Shown here one piece after another: positions 1 to 8,376 of a stretch of DNA of 64,000 nucleotides. The position numbers and the translations under genes were made by a program. The stretch is from JAJEAD01 sp965221555. Its GTDB lineage: Bacteria; Pseudomonadota; Gammaproteobacteria; HK1. The notes under the pieces are model-generated. The model saw only the letters and a list, made by a program, of their open reading frames with translations, did no database searches and was not told the DNA's origin. The first letter of the stretch is position 1, and every line of letters begins with the position of its first letter. The stretch lies in assembly GCA_965221555.1 (NCBI GenBank), contig OZ244895.1:1860001-1924000 (forward strand), given 5' to 3'.

Positions 1-3
1 ACA

Positions 4-636
4 ATGACCTTGTTCGTCAACCGGCGTTCAGTGATGTCGCTGTACTCCGACGCTACCGATGCCGCCTGTCACGCGGTGCGTTTCGTGCTCGCGGAAAAGG
101 CGATAAATGTCGAGATCATGGACGTGGCTCCGGACAACCGGCCGGAGGATCTGAGCGCGCTGAATCCCTACGACACGATTCTCACGCTCGCGGATCGTGA
201 TCTCGTTCTCTATGAGCCGCAGATAATCATGGAGTACATCGACGAGCGCTTTCCGCACCCCCCCCTGATGCCGGTGGACCCGGTCAGCCGCGCGAACAAC
301 CGGCTCTACCGGTATCGAGTAGAGCGTGACATCTACTCGGTGATGAAGAGGCTGGACCGCGCCAGCTCCGGCTCCGTCGCGGCGGAACGCAAGGCTCTGC
401 GTGACCACCTGACCGCGATCGCGCCCGCGTTTTCGCAGAGACAGTACTTCATGTCGGACGACTTCTCGCTCGCCGACTGCTTCATGGCTCCGGTGCTGTG
501 GCGCCTGCCCCATTACCAGATCAGATTGCCGAGCCAGACCAGGAGCCTGCGCATGTACGCGGAGCGCCTCTTCGAGCGCGAGGCGTTCAAGTCGAGCCTC
601 TCGGAGCTGGAGCAAGAGATGGGGGAGGGGTTTTAG
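4..636 (+). CDS. sspA: Stringent starvation protein A (SspA)
   Basis: SspA is a glutathione-S-transferase-fold protein that binds RNA polymerase and modulates transcription during starvation and acid stress. The 210-residue product aligns along its whole length with the family: the N-terminal thioredoxin-like half contains RSVMSLYSDATDAACHAVR and the hallmark block IIMEYIDERFPHPPLMPVDP, followed by the all-helical GST C-terminal half with DFSLADCFMAPVLWRLP. Length matches E. coli SspA (about 212). The ATG at position 4 is the first possible start, so the ribosome-binding site lies outside the window. sspB follows 12 bp downstream, the usual sspAB operon. SspA lacks the GST catalytic residue by family knowledge, so no enzyme activity is inferred. 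Confidence 0.95.
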   Translation: MTLFVNRRSVMSLYSDATDAACHAVRFVLAEKAINVEIMDVAPDNRPEDLSALNPYDTILTLADRDLVLYEPQIIMEYIDERFPHPPLMPVDPVSRANNRLYRYRVERDIYSVMKRLDRASSGSVAAERKALRDHLTAIAPAFSQRQYFMSDDFSLADCFMAPVLWRLPHYQIRLPSQTRSLRMYAERLFEREAFKSSLSELEQEMGEGF

Positions 637-648
637 AGCCCCGCTTTC

Positions 649-1278
649 ATGGCGTCCGCCCGTCCAATGACTTCGAGCCGCCCCTATCTCATCCGGGCGG
701 TGCACGACTGGATCACGGATAACCGCCTCACCCCGCAGATGCTCGTCGACGCCGAGGCGAAGGGCGTTGTAGTGCCTTCGCACTGCGTCGAGGACGGACG
801 GATCGTGCTCAACGTATCCGCCAATGCGGTTCGCGGGCTTCGCATCGGCAATGATCGGGTCGAGTTCGATGCGCGCTTTTCCGGGACGAGCTTTCACGTG
901 GAGTTGCCGGTCCACTCGGTGCTGGCGGTGGTCGCAAGGGAGAACGGCGTGGGGATGTCCTTTCCGGAAGGGCGCAGCGAACCCCCGCCCGAAGCTTCGG
1001 GTCGTCAAGTAGCGCGCCCTCGCGATGCGTTCGTTCTGTTGGCGCCCCCTCGCCTATCCCGGCTTGCAAGCAACGCCCAAGGACTGCGCAGCGCAGCAGG
1101 TAGCCGACACTACGTCGAAAGCGGCTTGAGGGAGTACGTCCCGCTAACGCAAGCACATTGGCGTCCGCGAGTTGAGAAATCGGTGAAACTTCCGGGCTCG
1201 TGGATCGGGGAAGTCGGAAGGCGATTCCAGAGCAACTTCACCGTGGGAGGGGTGAAGCCCCCCTCCCCCCAAGGGTGA
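649..1278 (+). CDS. sspB: ClpXP specificity-enhancing factor SspB, with apparent 3' frameshift
   Basis: SspB delivers ssrA-tagged proteins to ClpXP. Residues up to about 105 match the substrate-binding domain (RPYLIRAVHDWITDN, VLNVSANAVRGL, DARFSGTSFHVELPVHSVLAVVARENGVGM). Family members end with a short ClpX-docking tail such as LRVVK. Here that tail (PRPKLRVVK, then TAG at 1010-1012) is present but in the next frame. The open frame instead runs on through an interspersed repeat to a TGA at 1276-1278, giving 209 residues with an unrelated end. Dropping one C from the run of five C near 980-985 would restore a normal SspB of about 120 residues. This is either a sequencing or assembly indel or a real mutation that removes ClpX docking. 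Starts at 649 or 667 are both possible; 667 fits the family better, and neither has a strong ribosome-binding site. Confidence 0.8.
   Translation: MASARPMTSSRPYLIRAVHDWITDNRLTPQMLVDAEAKGVVVPSHCVEDGRIVLNVSANAVRGLRIGNDRVEFDARFSGTSFHVELPVHSVLAVVARENGVGMSFPEGRSEPPPEASGRQVARPRDAFVLLAPPRLSRLASNAQGLRSAAGSRHYVESGLREYVPLTQAHWRPRVEKSVKLPGSWIGEVGRRFQSNFTVGGVKPPSPQG
1061..1196 (+). repeat. Interspersed repeat copy 1 (right half, truncated)
   Basis: This is the right half of the repeat family described at 42994-43285. It shares the CCCAAGGACTG block, the GTAG-CCGACA-CTAC hairpin, CGAAAGCGGCTTGAGGGAG, and the terminal segment TTGGCGTCCGCGAGTTGAG followed by AAATCGGTGAAAC at 1177-1189. The left terminal repeat is missing. 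It lies immediately behind the likely true stop of sspB at 1012, and the misframed sspB reading frame runs through it. Confidence 0.85.
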
Positions 1279-1415
1279 GGGAGCATGCCGACCGGCGGCC
1301 GAGCTCCGCCGCCGGCCAGCGTGAATGTCCCGGCGGCCGGTCGGGGGGATGTTCAGTCCCGCGTGGGAATGGGCTATCGTCCATCAAGGGTCGAGTCGCA
1401 CCGGGGACGAGCGCC

Positions 1416-1751
1416 TTGGAAGGTCTTCTCATCTTCATGGTGGTGCTGGGGGTGGCGCTGCTCGCCTGGCGTGACGCAATGAGGGCTCGCGAGACCGCGA
1501 TCGAGGTTTGCCGGCGGGCCTGCCGCGGATATGGCGTGCAGTTGCTGGACGACACGGTGGCACTCTCGCGCCTGCGAGTGGTCGCAGGCGGCCGGCATGG
1601 GCTGACGCTTCGTCGGATCTACGAGTTCGAAGTGAGCGCGGACGGCCACACGCGCGAGGGGGGGTGCGTGACCCTCACCGGCGCGCGGGTCGATGCGATC
1701 CTGGTGCCCGAGTCCCGATCCGAGGTATTGCCGCCGGTGGTGACGACATGA
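1416..1751 (+). CDS. DUF3301 family membrane-anchored protein
   Basis: The product is about 111 residues. It has one N-terminal hydrophobic segment (LLIFMVVLGVALLAWRDAM), then a conserved soluble part: RARETAIEVCRRACRGYGVQLLDDTVALSRLR, LRRIYEFEVSADGHTREGG and VTLTGARVDAI. This pattern is typical of DUF3301 proteins in gammaproteobacteria, whose function is unknown. I chose the TTG at 1416 because it precedes the membrane segment and has a GGGGACGA-like ribosome-binding site; ATG at 1437 is the alternative. The stop TGA (1749-1751) overlaps the ATG of the following macrodomain gene by three bases, so the two are probably translationally coupled. Confidence 0.75.
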   Translation: MEGLLIFMVVLGVALLAWRDAMRARETAIEVCRRACRGYGVQLLDDTVALSRLRVVAGGRHGLTLRRIYEFEVSADGHTREGGCVTLTGARVDAILVPESRSEVLPPVVTT

Positions 1752-2266
1752 TTCTGGTCCATGTCGGAGACATTACCCGACTCCAGGTGGACGCGGTGGT
1801 GAACGCCGCCAATTCGACTCTGCGCGGAGGTGGTGGGGTCGATGGGGCGATTCATCGGGCGGCGGGACCGGGCCTGCTCGAAGCGTGCCGGCGGCTTCGC
1901 TTCTGCGACACCGGCGACGCAAAGCTGACTGACGCTTTCGACCTTCCCGCACGCTACGTGATTCACGCCGTCGGCCCGATCTGGAAAGGCGGAGATCATG
2001 GCGAGCCAGAGCTTCTCGATTCTTGTTACCGACGATGCATGCAACTCGCGCGCGAACATGAGGTCCGCTCGATAGCGTTTCCCGCCATCAGCACCGGCGT
2101 CTACGGATTCCCGCGGGAGCGGGCGGCGAACATCGCCACCACCGTCATGCAAGAGTGGGAGACGCACTTCGAACGGATCATCGCCTGCTGCTTCAGCCCC
2201 GAAGACGGGGTGCTGTACCAGCAACTGCTCAATCCCCGTACCCCTTCCGATCCGTTACCGGGTTAG
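1748..2266 (+). CDS. Macrodomain protein, probable O-acetyl-ADP-ribose deacetylase
   Basis: This 172-residue protein is a stand-alone macrodomain of the YmdB / MacroD type. The ADP-ribose-binding features are visible: an N-terminal strand then DAVVNAANSTLRGGGGVDGA around residues 18-37, the catalytic-loop continuation IHRAAGPGLLEAC, and the phosphate loop FPAISTGVYGFPRERAA around 116-132. Family members remove ADP-ribose from proteins or hydrolyse O-acetyl-ADP-ribose. ATG at 1748 overlaps the end of the DUF3301 gene (ATGA). The gene converges on dolP, leaving 69 bp between their ends. The exact substrate cannot be told from sequence. Confidence 0.88.
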   Translation: MILVHVGDITRLQVDAVVNAANSTLRGGGGVDGAIHRAAGPGLLEACRRLRFCDTGDAKLTDAFDLPARYVIHAVGPIWKGGDHGEPELLDSCYRRCMQLAREHEVRSIAFPAISTGVYGFPRERAANIATTVMQEWETHFERIIACCFSPEDGVLYQQLLNPRTPSDPLPG

Positions 2267-2335
2267 CCGGTTCCGGGGAACACTTCGGGGTATTGCCCGG
2301 CGCTTACCTGCACGGTGTTCGCGCGGGCGCCGCGC

Positions 2336-2935
2336 TCATTCGATGTATTCGAAGAGCTTCACCACCCGCTGCACGCCTCCGATCTTTCGGGCGATGTTGG
2401 TGGAGACATCGGCCTCGCTGCGCCGTACCACCCCCATGAGGTAGACCACCCCGTTCTCGGTGACCACTTTCGTGCGGGCGGCGATCTCGAAACTGTGCCG
2501 GCCGAGCGCGGTCTTGATCTTCGCCGTGATAACGGAGTCGCTGGAACGCGACAGCATCGAGCTGGGGGCGGCGACGGCGAGTTCGTTGTGAACCCGGCGT
2601 ACCTTGTCGATGTTCTCGACCAGCTTAGTGATCTGGCGGCGCGTGTCGTCGTTCAGCGTCTCGCCGGTGAGCAGGAGGATCCCGTTATAGCTCGTGGCGT
2701 TGACGTGACTGTTGGGTGAGATTTCGTCATTGCGCCGCAGGGCGGCGAGCGCCTTGAGTTCGATGACTTCGTCGTCGACGACGGTGCCGGCGCTTCGCCG
2801 ATCGGTGGCCGTGGCCACGCTCGCGACTCCCGCGGCGCCCATCGCACCTGTGCCCACCAAGGCGGCGCAGCCCGGCAACAGGGCCAGACTTCCCGCGAGC
2901 AGGAGAAGGCGAAGGTCGATTGAACGGTGCACCAT
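2336..2935 (-). CDS. dolP: Outer-membrane lipoprotein DolP (YraP), dual BON domain
   Basis: DolP is an outer-membrane lipoprotein that helps preserve envelope integrity and acts near division sites and the BAM complex. The 199-residue product starts with a lipoprotein signal (LLLLAGSLALLPGC, lipid-modified Cys about residue 19), then TDRRSAGTVVDDEVIE, a first BON domain (INVT-like HVNATSYNGILLLTGET), and a second one (VVTENGVVYLMGVVRRSEAD, ending GGVQRVVKLFEYIE), matching E. coli DolP throughout. The ATG at 2935 has a strong ribosome-binding site, GGAGGAAAC, directly upstream. In E. coli dolP is near yraN and lpoA, as here, although hemB is interposed and diaA is absent. Confidence 0.93.
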   Translation of the reverse strand: MVHRSIDLRLLLLAGSLALLPGCAALVGTGAMGAAGVASVATATDRRSAGTVVDDEVIELKALAALRRNDEISPNSHVNATSYNGILLLTGETLNDDTRRQITKLVENIDKVRRVHNELAVAAPSSMLSRSSDSVITAKIKTALGRHSFEIAARTKVVTENGVVYLMGVVRRSEADVSTNIARKIGGVQRVVKLFEYIE

Positions 2936-3111
2936 GTTTCCTCCGTGAGGAATCGAGCGGAGACCTGCCGTACCGCAGTCGTCGCCGCCAGGGATTCCCA
3001 TGCTTTGATATGTGGCGTGCTGGTTGGGTATCGAGGGCCGGGTGGAAGGGCGCCATCGTCTCGCGCGCCGGAATCCGGGGATACACGACCAAGCCCGCGC
3101 TTCCACCGGCG

Positions 3112-4137
3112 TTACTCCTTCAGCCATCTCGCCGCATCGAGCGCGTGGTAGGTGATGATCAAGTCGGCGCCGGCACGCTTGATGGCGGTGAGATTCTCAA
3201 GTGCGATGGAGCGTTCGTCGAGCCAGCCCATCGCGCTCGCGGCCTTTACCATCGCGTACTCGCCGCTCACGTTGTAGGCGACCATGGGCACTTCCGGGAA
3301 CGCATCGTGGGTGCGGCGGATGACGTCGAGGTAGGCAAGCGCGGGCTTCACCATCAGAAAATCCGCGCCTTCCTCGATGTCGAGCGCGGCTTCCTTGAGC
3401 GCCTCGCGCACATTGCCCGGGTCCATCTGGTGAGTACGCCGGTCGCCGAAGCGGGGCGCACCCTGAGCGGCATCCCGGAAGGGGCCGTAGAACGCCGAGG
3501 CGTACTTCATGGAGTAGGACATGATGGGCACGTGTTCGTAGCCGTGATCGTCAAGGCTTTCGCGAATACTCGCGACCATGCCGTCCAGCATGCCGCTCGG
3601 GGCGACGATATCCGCGCCGGCGCGCGCGTGACTCTGCGAGACGCGGGCCAGGATATCGAGGGTCTCGTCGTTCAGTACGTATCCCGCCGGGAGCACCCGG
3701 TTCTCGTGGTTGAGCAGTCCGCAGTGTCCATGGTCGGTGTACTCGCACAGACACACATCGGTCACGACGAGGAGCTCGGGCTGTGCCGCCTTCAGCGCGC
3801 GGACCGCGCACTGAACAATGCCGTCGTCGTCGAAGTTTTCCTCCCCGATCGGGTCCTTCGAGGACGGGATGCCGAAGAGGAGCACCCCCGAGATGCCCGC
3901 CGCGGCGGCCTTCGCCGCCTCAGCCACCGCCTCGTCCACGGAAAGCTGACAGATGCCGGGCATCGACGGAATCGGATCCCGCACCCCGTCGCCGTGGATG
4001 ATGAACATCGGATAGATGAAGTCGACGGGGGCGAGCGCCGTCTCTCGCACCGCGGCGCGAAGCTGCGGGGAGTGTCGCAGACGCCGCGGCCGGCTGCGCA
4101 GGCGGGAGTGGATTCGGGTTGCGGCGTCCATGGGCAC
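3112..4137 (-). CDS. hemB: Delta-aminolevulinic acid dehydratase (porphobilinogen synthase)
   Basis: HemB condenses two 5-aminolevulinate molecules to porphobilinogen in haem synthesis. The 341-residue protein has the two Schiff-base lysines (about K211 in SYSMKYASAFYGP and K264 in LMVKPALAYLD). It also has the zinc-type cysteine triad DVCLCEYTDHGHC (about C129, C131, C139), so it is predicted to be the zinc-dependent form rather than the Asp-rich magnesium form. The start at 4137 (MPMDAAT) has a second ATG six bases in. Its 5' flank is 116 bp from the 3' end of yraN on the same strand, so it may be read from the lpoA-yraN direction or from its own promoter. Confidence 0.96.
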   Translation of the reverse strand: MPMDAATRIHSRLRSRPRRLRHSPQLRAAVRETALAPVDFIYPMFIIHGDGVRDPIPSMPGICQLSVDEAVAEAAKAAAAGISGVLLFGIPSSKDPIGEENFDDDGIVQCAVRALKAAQPELLVVTDVCLCEYTDHGHCGLLNHENRVLPAGYVLNDETLDILARVSQSHARAGADIVAPSGMLDGMVASIRESLDDHGYEHVPIMSYSMKYASAFYGPFRDAAQGAPRFGDRRTHQMDPGNVREALKEAALDIEEGADFLMVKPALAYLDVIRRTHDAFPEVPMVAYNVSGEYAMVKAASAMGWLDERSIALENLTAIKRAGADLIITYHALDAARWLKE

Positions 4138-4253
4138 GTCTCGCTGGTCAGAGCGCCATCATAACCGGGAGTGCGCGCGTATCGCGTGCCTGGGACGACG
4201 GCAACGCCGCTCCCGGGGGTTCGGGCCCGCGGTCCGGGAGTGGTCGCCTCCGT

Positions 4254-4634
4254 TCAAGACTCGAACGCGTGCCTTATCCATTCGATCTCGGGGTTGTCTT
4301 CGTCGCCGGACAGGGACACCACGTCGAATCGGCACACGTCGTCAGCCCACCGCGGATGTTGTTGGAGATAGCGAGAGGCCGCTTTGATGATGCGCTGCTG
4401 CTTGACCCGGTTGACGCTTGCCGCCGCTCCGCCGAAGCGTCCGTCTTTGCGGTAGCGCACCTCCACGAACACGAGCGTGTCACCGTCGCGCATCACCAGA
4501 TCGATCTCGCCCGCCCGGCACCGGTAGTTGGCGTCGAGGGGGCGCAGTCCTCGCCGCCGCAGCCAGGCGCCCGCCCGCCGCTCCGCGGCGGCGCCGCGGG
4601 CCGTGGTGTGCTGCGGTAGGTCCGGCGCCCTCAA
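4254..4634 (-). CDS. yraN: UPF0102 / YraN family endonuclease-like protein
   Basis: This 126-residue protein has the restriction-endonuclease-like fold signature of the YraN family: GEIDLVMRDGDTLVFVEVRYR (E-x-D...E-V-x-Y/K), then RFGGAAASVNRVKQQRI and DVCRFDVVSLSG. Its function is not established; a nuclease role in DNA repair or uptake is only inferred from the fold. It starts with TTG at 4634-4632, overlapping the lpoA stop by four bases (TTGA), so translation is coupled to lpoA. The lpoA-yraN order is conserved in gammaproteobacteria. Confidence 0.9.
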   Translation of the reverse strand: MRAPDLPQHTTARGAAAERRAGAWLRRRGLRPLDANYRCRAGEIDLVMRDGDTLVFVEVRYRKDGRFGGAAASVNRVKQQRIIKAASRYLQQHPRWADDVCRFDVVSLSGDEDNPEIEWIRHAFES

Positions 4635-6526
4635 GGCGTGGTCAGGCGCGGATCGAGGGGGCGGGGGAGCCCCTGCTCGAATCGAGCCAGGGTCAAGCGC
4701 CGCTGTACTCGTCCCTTCTCGTCGAGGCGAAGCAGTCCGGAACGGCCGCGAAGGGTGTTGTCGGGCGCCGCCGCGAGGAGACGCAGACCGGAGATCAGCG
4801 CAAAGGCGTCGAAGCCGAAAGCGTAGAGACGCAGATGGGCGCGCACGCGCTCGGGCCAGAGGGAGAGGAGCTGACTGCGGAGCGCTTCGACATCACGGGA
4901 GACCCGCAGCACTATCGGCATGTCGCCGAACGCGATGTCGTCGATGTCGCCGTCCGCCTGCGCATCGGGAAATCCGGCGTACACGTGCGATGTCGAGTAG
5001 ATGGGCAGATCGGCCGCGTCGTGGAACTCGAACTGGGGTCGCAGCTGGCGTGCCGCCCGAGGAAAGCCGGCCATGAACACGAAATCGATGTCGCCGCGCC
5101 TTCGCGGCTCGTAACGCACGCTGCGACCGAGGACCCCGCGAAGCTCGCGACCCCGCACCTCGCTGTCGTCGATGTTCAGGAGCGTGACCACCGGCACCGA
5201 CATGTCCGGCGGCTGGGAGTCGTCTTCACCGCTTGTCGAGTACAGCCGGGTTTCGACGACGTGGCCTCCGAGGCGCTCCCAGGCAGTGGAAAAGGCGCCG
5301 TAAACCCGCGCGCCCCACTCGCTGTCCGGTGCGAGAATCGCCGCCCGCGCATGTCCGTCCCTCCATGCCCGCTCGGCCACCTCGCGGGCCTCACCTTCCG
5401 GCGAAAGGGCGAACTGGTAGAAGTCCTCCGCCGGCGCCAGTGTGTCGTCGTCGAGAAGGTTGAGCGCGAGCATCGGGATCGCGGGGCGCCCGAGTGCCGC
5501 GGCTTCGCGAACTGATGACTTGCGCAGAGGCCCCACGATGAACTCCGCGCCTTCTTCCGCCACTTGCGCCACGAGAGTCGCAATGTCGGCGTCGCTGGTG
5601 TCGCGCACGACAATCGAGGGTCGCTTGTCGGGATCTTCTTCCGCGTACCACGCCGCGAGGAACCCGTCGCGGATGGCGCGGGCGGCTTCCGCGAAGGTGC
5701 CCCGCGCCGGCAGCAGCAGGGCCACCTTGGCGGGAGGCGTGGAGGCTTCGAGGCTCTCGGCCAGCAAGCGCGGCACCAGCTCGGATTCCGCGGGATGACG
5801 AGGAAAGCGATCTCGCCACACGCCGATCTCCCGCAGGAAGGTGGGGTGATCGAGCGTTAAGGTCCGGTGGAGGAGGGCGAGTTCGACCCATCCCCCGAAG
5901 TGGCCGGGAGGCGATCGGCGCGCGGCGTCCAGCTCGGCGCCGGAGACGGCGCGAAGCGCTTCCCAGATCAGACGGCGGTTCTCGCGCGCGGCCTCCGCGC
6001 CGAGACCGAGCGATTCGATGGCGACACGCTCACGCGCCTCGCGCAGGCGAAGACCCGTTGCCGCAAAGGCTTCGACCCGCATGCCTCGGATGGCTCGAGC
6101 CATCGACGCGGACGCGGCGTGCACGACGGAGTCCGGGAGGAGCGCGAGCGCCCGCCGCGCATCTCCCCGCGCCAGGACGATCTCGGCGCGCAGAGCGGCG
6201 CGCTTGACTTGTTGGGCCGGAGACGCCCCGTTCCAGCTCCCACTTTCCAGGCTTGCGAGCGCCTCGTCCGGCCGGCCACCGGCCACCAGCGCCTGCGCCT
6301 CGTTCAGCGTGAAGTGCCAGGCGGCTTCTCCCTGCGCGAGCTCCGCCAGCCTGCGGTATTCCGTCGCCGCATCCGCAAAGCGCCCCGCGGTCAGCAACCC
6401 CTGCGCCGCGATCTCGGCGCCGCGGTCGGGGCGGGGAGGCGCTTCGACACATGCGCCGAGCGAAGCCGCGACGAGCACTCCCGCCGCGAGACGCAGGACG
6501 CTGATGGCGAGCTTTCGACCCTCCAT
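4631..6526 (-). CDS. lpoA: Penicillin-binding protein activator LpoA
   Basis: LpoA is an outer-membrane lipoprotein that reaches through the periplasm to activate the transpeptidase PBP1A. The 631-residue product has a lipoprotein signal (LAAGVLVAASLGAC, Cys about residue 24). A helical TPR-like N-terminal domain follows (repeated helices such as LTAGRFADAATEYRRLAEL). The C-terminal half resembles a periplasmic binding protein (KVALLLPARGTFAEAARAIRDGFLAAWY, EFIVGPLRKSSVREAAAL, LPIYSTSHVYAG). The open frame extends upstream to 6838, but ATG 6526 sits right before the signal peptide and behind GGTGAGGGAG. Size and domain order match the family. Confidence 0.92.
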   Translation of the reverse strand: MEGRKLAISVLRLAAGVLVAASLGACVEAPPRPDRGAEIAAQGLLTAGRFADAATEYRRLAELAQGEAAWHFTLNEAQALVAGGRPDEALASLESGSWNGASPAQQVKRAALRAEIVLARGDARRALALLPDSVVHAASASMARAIRGMRVEAFAATGLRLREARERVAIESLGLGAEAARENRRLIWEALRAVSGAELDAARRSPPGHFGGWVELALLHRTLTLDHPTFLREIGVWRDRFPRHPAESELVPRLLAESLEASTPPAKVALLLPARGTFAEAARAIRDGFLAAWYAEEDPDKRPSIVVRDTSDADIATLVAQVAEEGAEFIVGPLRKSSVREAAALGRPAIPMLALNLLDDDTLAPAEDFYQFALSPEGEAREVAERAWRDGHARAAILAPDSEWGARVYGAFSTAWERLGGHVVETRLYSTSGEDDSQPPDMSVPVVTLLNIDDSEVRGRELRGVLGRSVRYEPRRRGDIDFVFMAGFPRAARQLRPQFEFHDAADLPIYSTSHVYAGFPDAQADGDIDDIAFGDMPIVLRVSRDVEALRSQLLSLWPERVRAHLRLYAFGFDAFALISGLRLLAAAPDNTLRGRSGLLRLDEKGRVQRRLTLARFEQGLPRPLDPRLTTP

Positions 6527-7092
6527 CTCCCTCACCTCGGATTCAGCGGGCCGAGCCAGAACGCGTGCTTCGAGCGTCGGCTTCGATAACGGGACCCGCC
6601 GGCGCTCTCGATCGGCGGCAAGTCGTCGGGAGAAGCGTGCGGTCTCGCCGAACCCGCGCCTTCCGGTCGTAGGGTCGAATCCGCCACGGGGGAGCGCCTC
6701 GGCACGGCGTCGAGCTCGGAGCTCATCGCTTTGCGCTACCCTGTCTCCCGGAAAACCTCCATCCCCGGTGCGGGGGAGGTCGGGCAGCTTCGGATTTCGT
6801 CCGATGGATCCGACCCCGTGCCGTGCCGGTTCTCGCAAGGCGTCTCATGCCGCTATTCGCCCATACATCCCCGAATCGCGAAACGAGGGCGTACCGGTGT
6901 CGGTAGGGACAAGAGCGTTCGCGAATCGCGGCGTACAGGCTTGTTCGCACGGTATCTCAAGGGACCTGATTCGCATCCGACGCCGTGCGTGCGGAAAAGA
7001 GTGCGTGCGCCGCCGTGAATCGGGAAATCGGAGCCGATAGGCATGGGCGAACGATACACCAACCCTCGGGCGCCGGATCCCCCGAAGCGGAC
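6527..7092. other. Divergent intergenic region between lpoA and rsmI
   Basis: About 566 bp lie between the divergent starts of lpoA and rsmI. I see no convincing gene here. There is a strong GC hairpin at 6755-6780 (ACCTCC, CCCCG, then CGGGGGAGGT) without a U tract, and CGAATCGCG occurs twice near 6870-6930. No clear promoter pair could be assigned to either gene, although both must start here. Confidence 0.5.
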
Positions 7093-7995
7093 ATGAGCGG
7101 GGAGAGCCGTGACGGCGAGGGCGCTCGTCGCCCGCCGGGGACTCTGTACGTCGTAGCCACCCCCATCGGAAACACGGGCGACATCGGCATGCGCGCGCTC
7201 GCCGTACTGAAAGAGGTGGACGCGGTCCTTGCCGAAGATACCCGGCACACTCGCCACCTGCTCGCTTCCCATGGAATCGAAGCACGGCTCGCTCCCGTGC
7301 ACGAGCACAATGAGCGCCGCGTGGCGGGGCAAGTCGTTCGGCGCCTCGGGAAGGGAGAGAGCCTCGCGATGGTGTGCGACGCGGGGACCCCGCTCATCAG
7401 CGACCCCGGTCTTCATGTCGTTCGCCGCGTCCGCGAGGCTGGCCACCCGATTGTCCCGATTCCCGGCCCCTGCGCGCTGGTGTGCGCGCTCAGCGCCTCG
7501 GGACTCCCGACCGACCGCTTCGCATTCGAGGGCTTCCTCCCCGCGCGCCGGGCGGCCCGGCGCAGGCGCCTCGAGGCACTCGGCCGGGAGCCGCGCACCC
7601 TTGCGTTCTACGAGTCGCCCCGTCGGATCGAGGCCACCCTCGCCGACCTGTGCGAAACGTTCGGAGGGGAGCGGGACGCGGCGCTGGCCAAAGAGCTCAC
7701 CAAGCGTCACGAGACCATCCGCAACGGCACCCTCGACGAGCTGCGGGAGTGGCTGATCTCGGGGGACGCGCACGCGAAGGGAGAGTTCGTGATTCTCGTT
7801 TCGGGGGCACGGGAAGAAGGCGAGGCTTCCTTCCCGGGCGACGATCGCACCCTGCTCGTCGAGCTCCTGGCGGAGCTTCCCGTGAGGCGGGCGGTAGAGA
7901 TCGCCGTACGACTGACCGGGGGAGGGCGCAATCGGCTCTACCGACTGGCGCTCGAGATCGCGGCCGAGGATCCGGTGGAGGGAGCCGGCCTGTAA
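7093..7995 (+). CDS. rsmI: 16S rRNA 2'-O-methyltransferase RsmI
   Basis: RsmI methylates the 2'-OH of C1402 in 16S rRNA using S-adenosylmethionine. The 300-residue product shows the family order: LYVVATPIGNTGDIGMRAL at the start, AEDTRHTRHLL, the SAM-binding region MVCDAGTPLISDPG, VPIPGPCALVCALSASGLPTDRF, and FYESPRRIEATL. It is a tetrapyrrole-methylase-fold enzyme. The frame is open from 6985, but ATG 7093 best fits the family. The last four codons and the stop TAA lie inside the P1 stem of the convergent RNase P RNA gene, so the two genes overlap by about 18 bp. Confidence 0.94.
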   Translation: MSGESRDGEGARRPPGTLYVVATPIGNTGDIGMRALAVLKEVDAVLAEDTRHTRHLLASHGIEARLAPVHEHNERRVAGQVVRRLGKGESLAMVCDAGTPLISDPGLHVVRRVREAGHPIVPIPGPCALVCALSASGLPTDRFAFEGFLPARRAARRRRLEALGREPRTLAFYESPRRIEATLADLCETFGGERDAALAKELTKRHETIRNGTLDELREWLISGDAHAKGEFVILVSGAREEGEASFPGDDRTLLVELLAELPVRRAVEIAVRLTGGGRNRLYRLALEIAAEDPVEGAGL

Positions 7996-8376
7996 GCCGG
8001 GTTCTGTCTTGAGCAACCATTCATCTGGGATGCGTGTCGCCGCGCATCTCTAGCGACCTACCCGGGAGCGGCACGGGCCATGCCTCCTCGGCGCCGGATG
8101 AAGGGCGCCGGAGATACTCCGCTATTTGGTCTTGCTCCGGGTGGGGTTTGCCCTGCCACCGGTGTTGCCACCGGCGCGGTGCGCTCTTACCGCACCATTT
8201 CACCCTTACCACTCGCCTCGGGGTCCGAGGACGAGGGCGGTATCTTTTCTGTGGCACTTTCCGTGGGCTCGCGCCCCCCAGGCGTTACCTGGCACCCTGC
8301 CCTTTGGAGCCCGGACTTTCCTCCCCCCTGTACCCTTGATCGGGATCAGAGCAGCGGCTGCTCGGCCGGCTCCCAC
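7978..8376 (-). ncRNA. rnpB: RNase P RNA, bacterial class A
   Basis: This is the catalytic RNA of RNase P, which trims the 5' leaders of tRNAs. Read on the minus strand it contains the conserved core blocks of the class A RNA: GAGGAAAGTCCGGGCTCC, CAGGGTGCCAGGTAACGCC, GTAAGGGTGAAA, GGTAAGAGCGCACCGC, CCCGGAGCAAG-CCAAATAG, and the 3' part AGATGAATG...ACAGAACCCGGCTTA. The ends pair as P1: GGGAGCCGGCC at 8364-8374 with GGCCGGCTCCC at 7980-7990. Exact termini are estimated from this stem. Its location between rsmI and mraZ is the same as in pseudomonads. It is transcribed toward rsmI and overlaps that gene's stop codon. Confidence 0.96.

Noticed and set aside
6640..6680. GGGTCGAATCC resembling a tRNA T-arm upstream of lpoA
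   Set aside because: No matching D-arm, anticodon arm or acceptor stem could be built around it.
6755..6780. Strong hairpin as an intrinsic terminator
   Set aside because: It lies between divergent gene starts and lacks a U tract on either strand.
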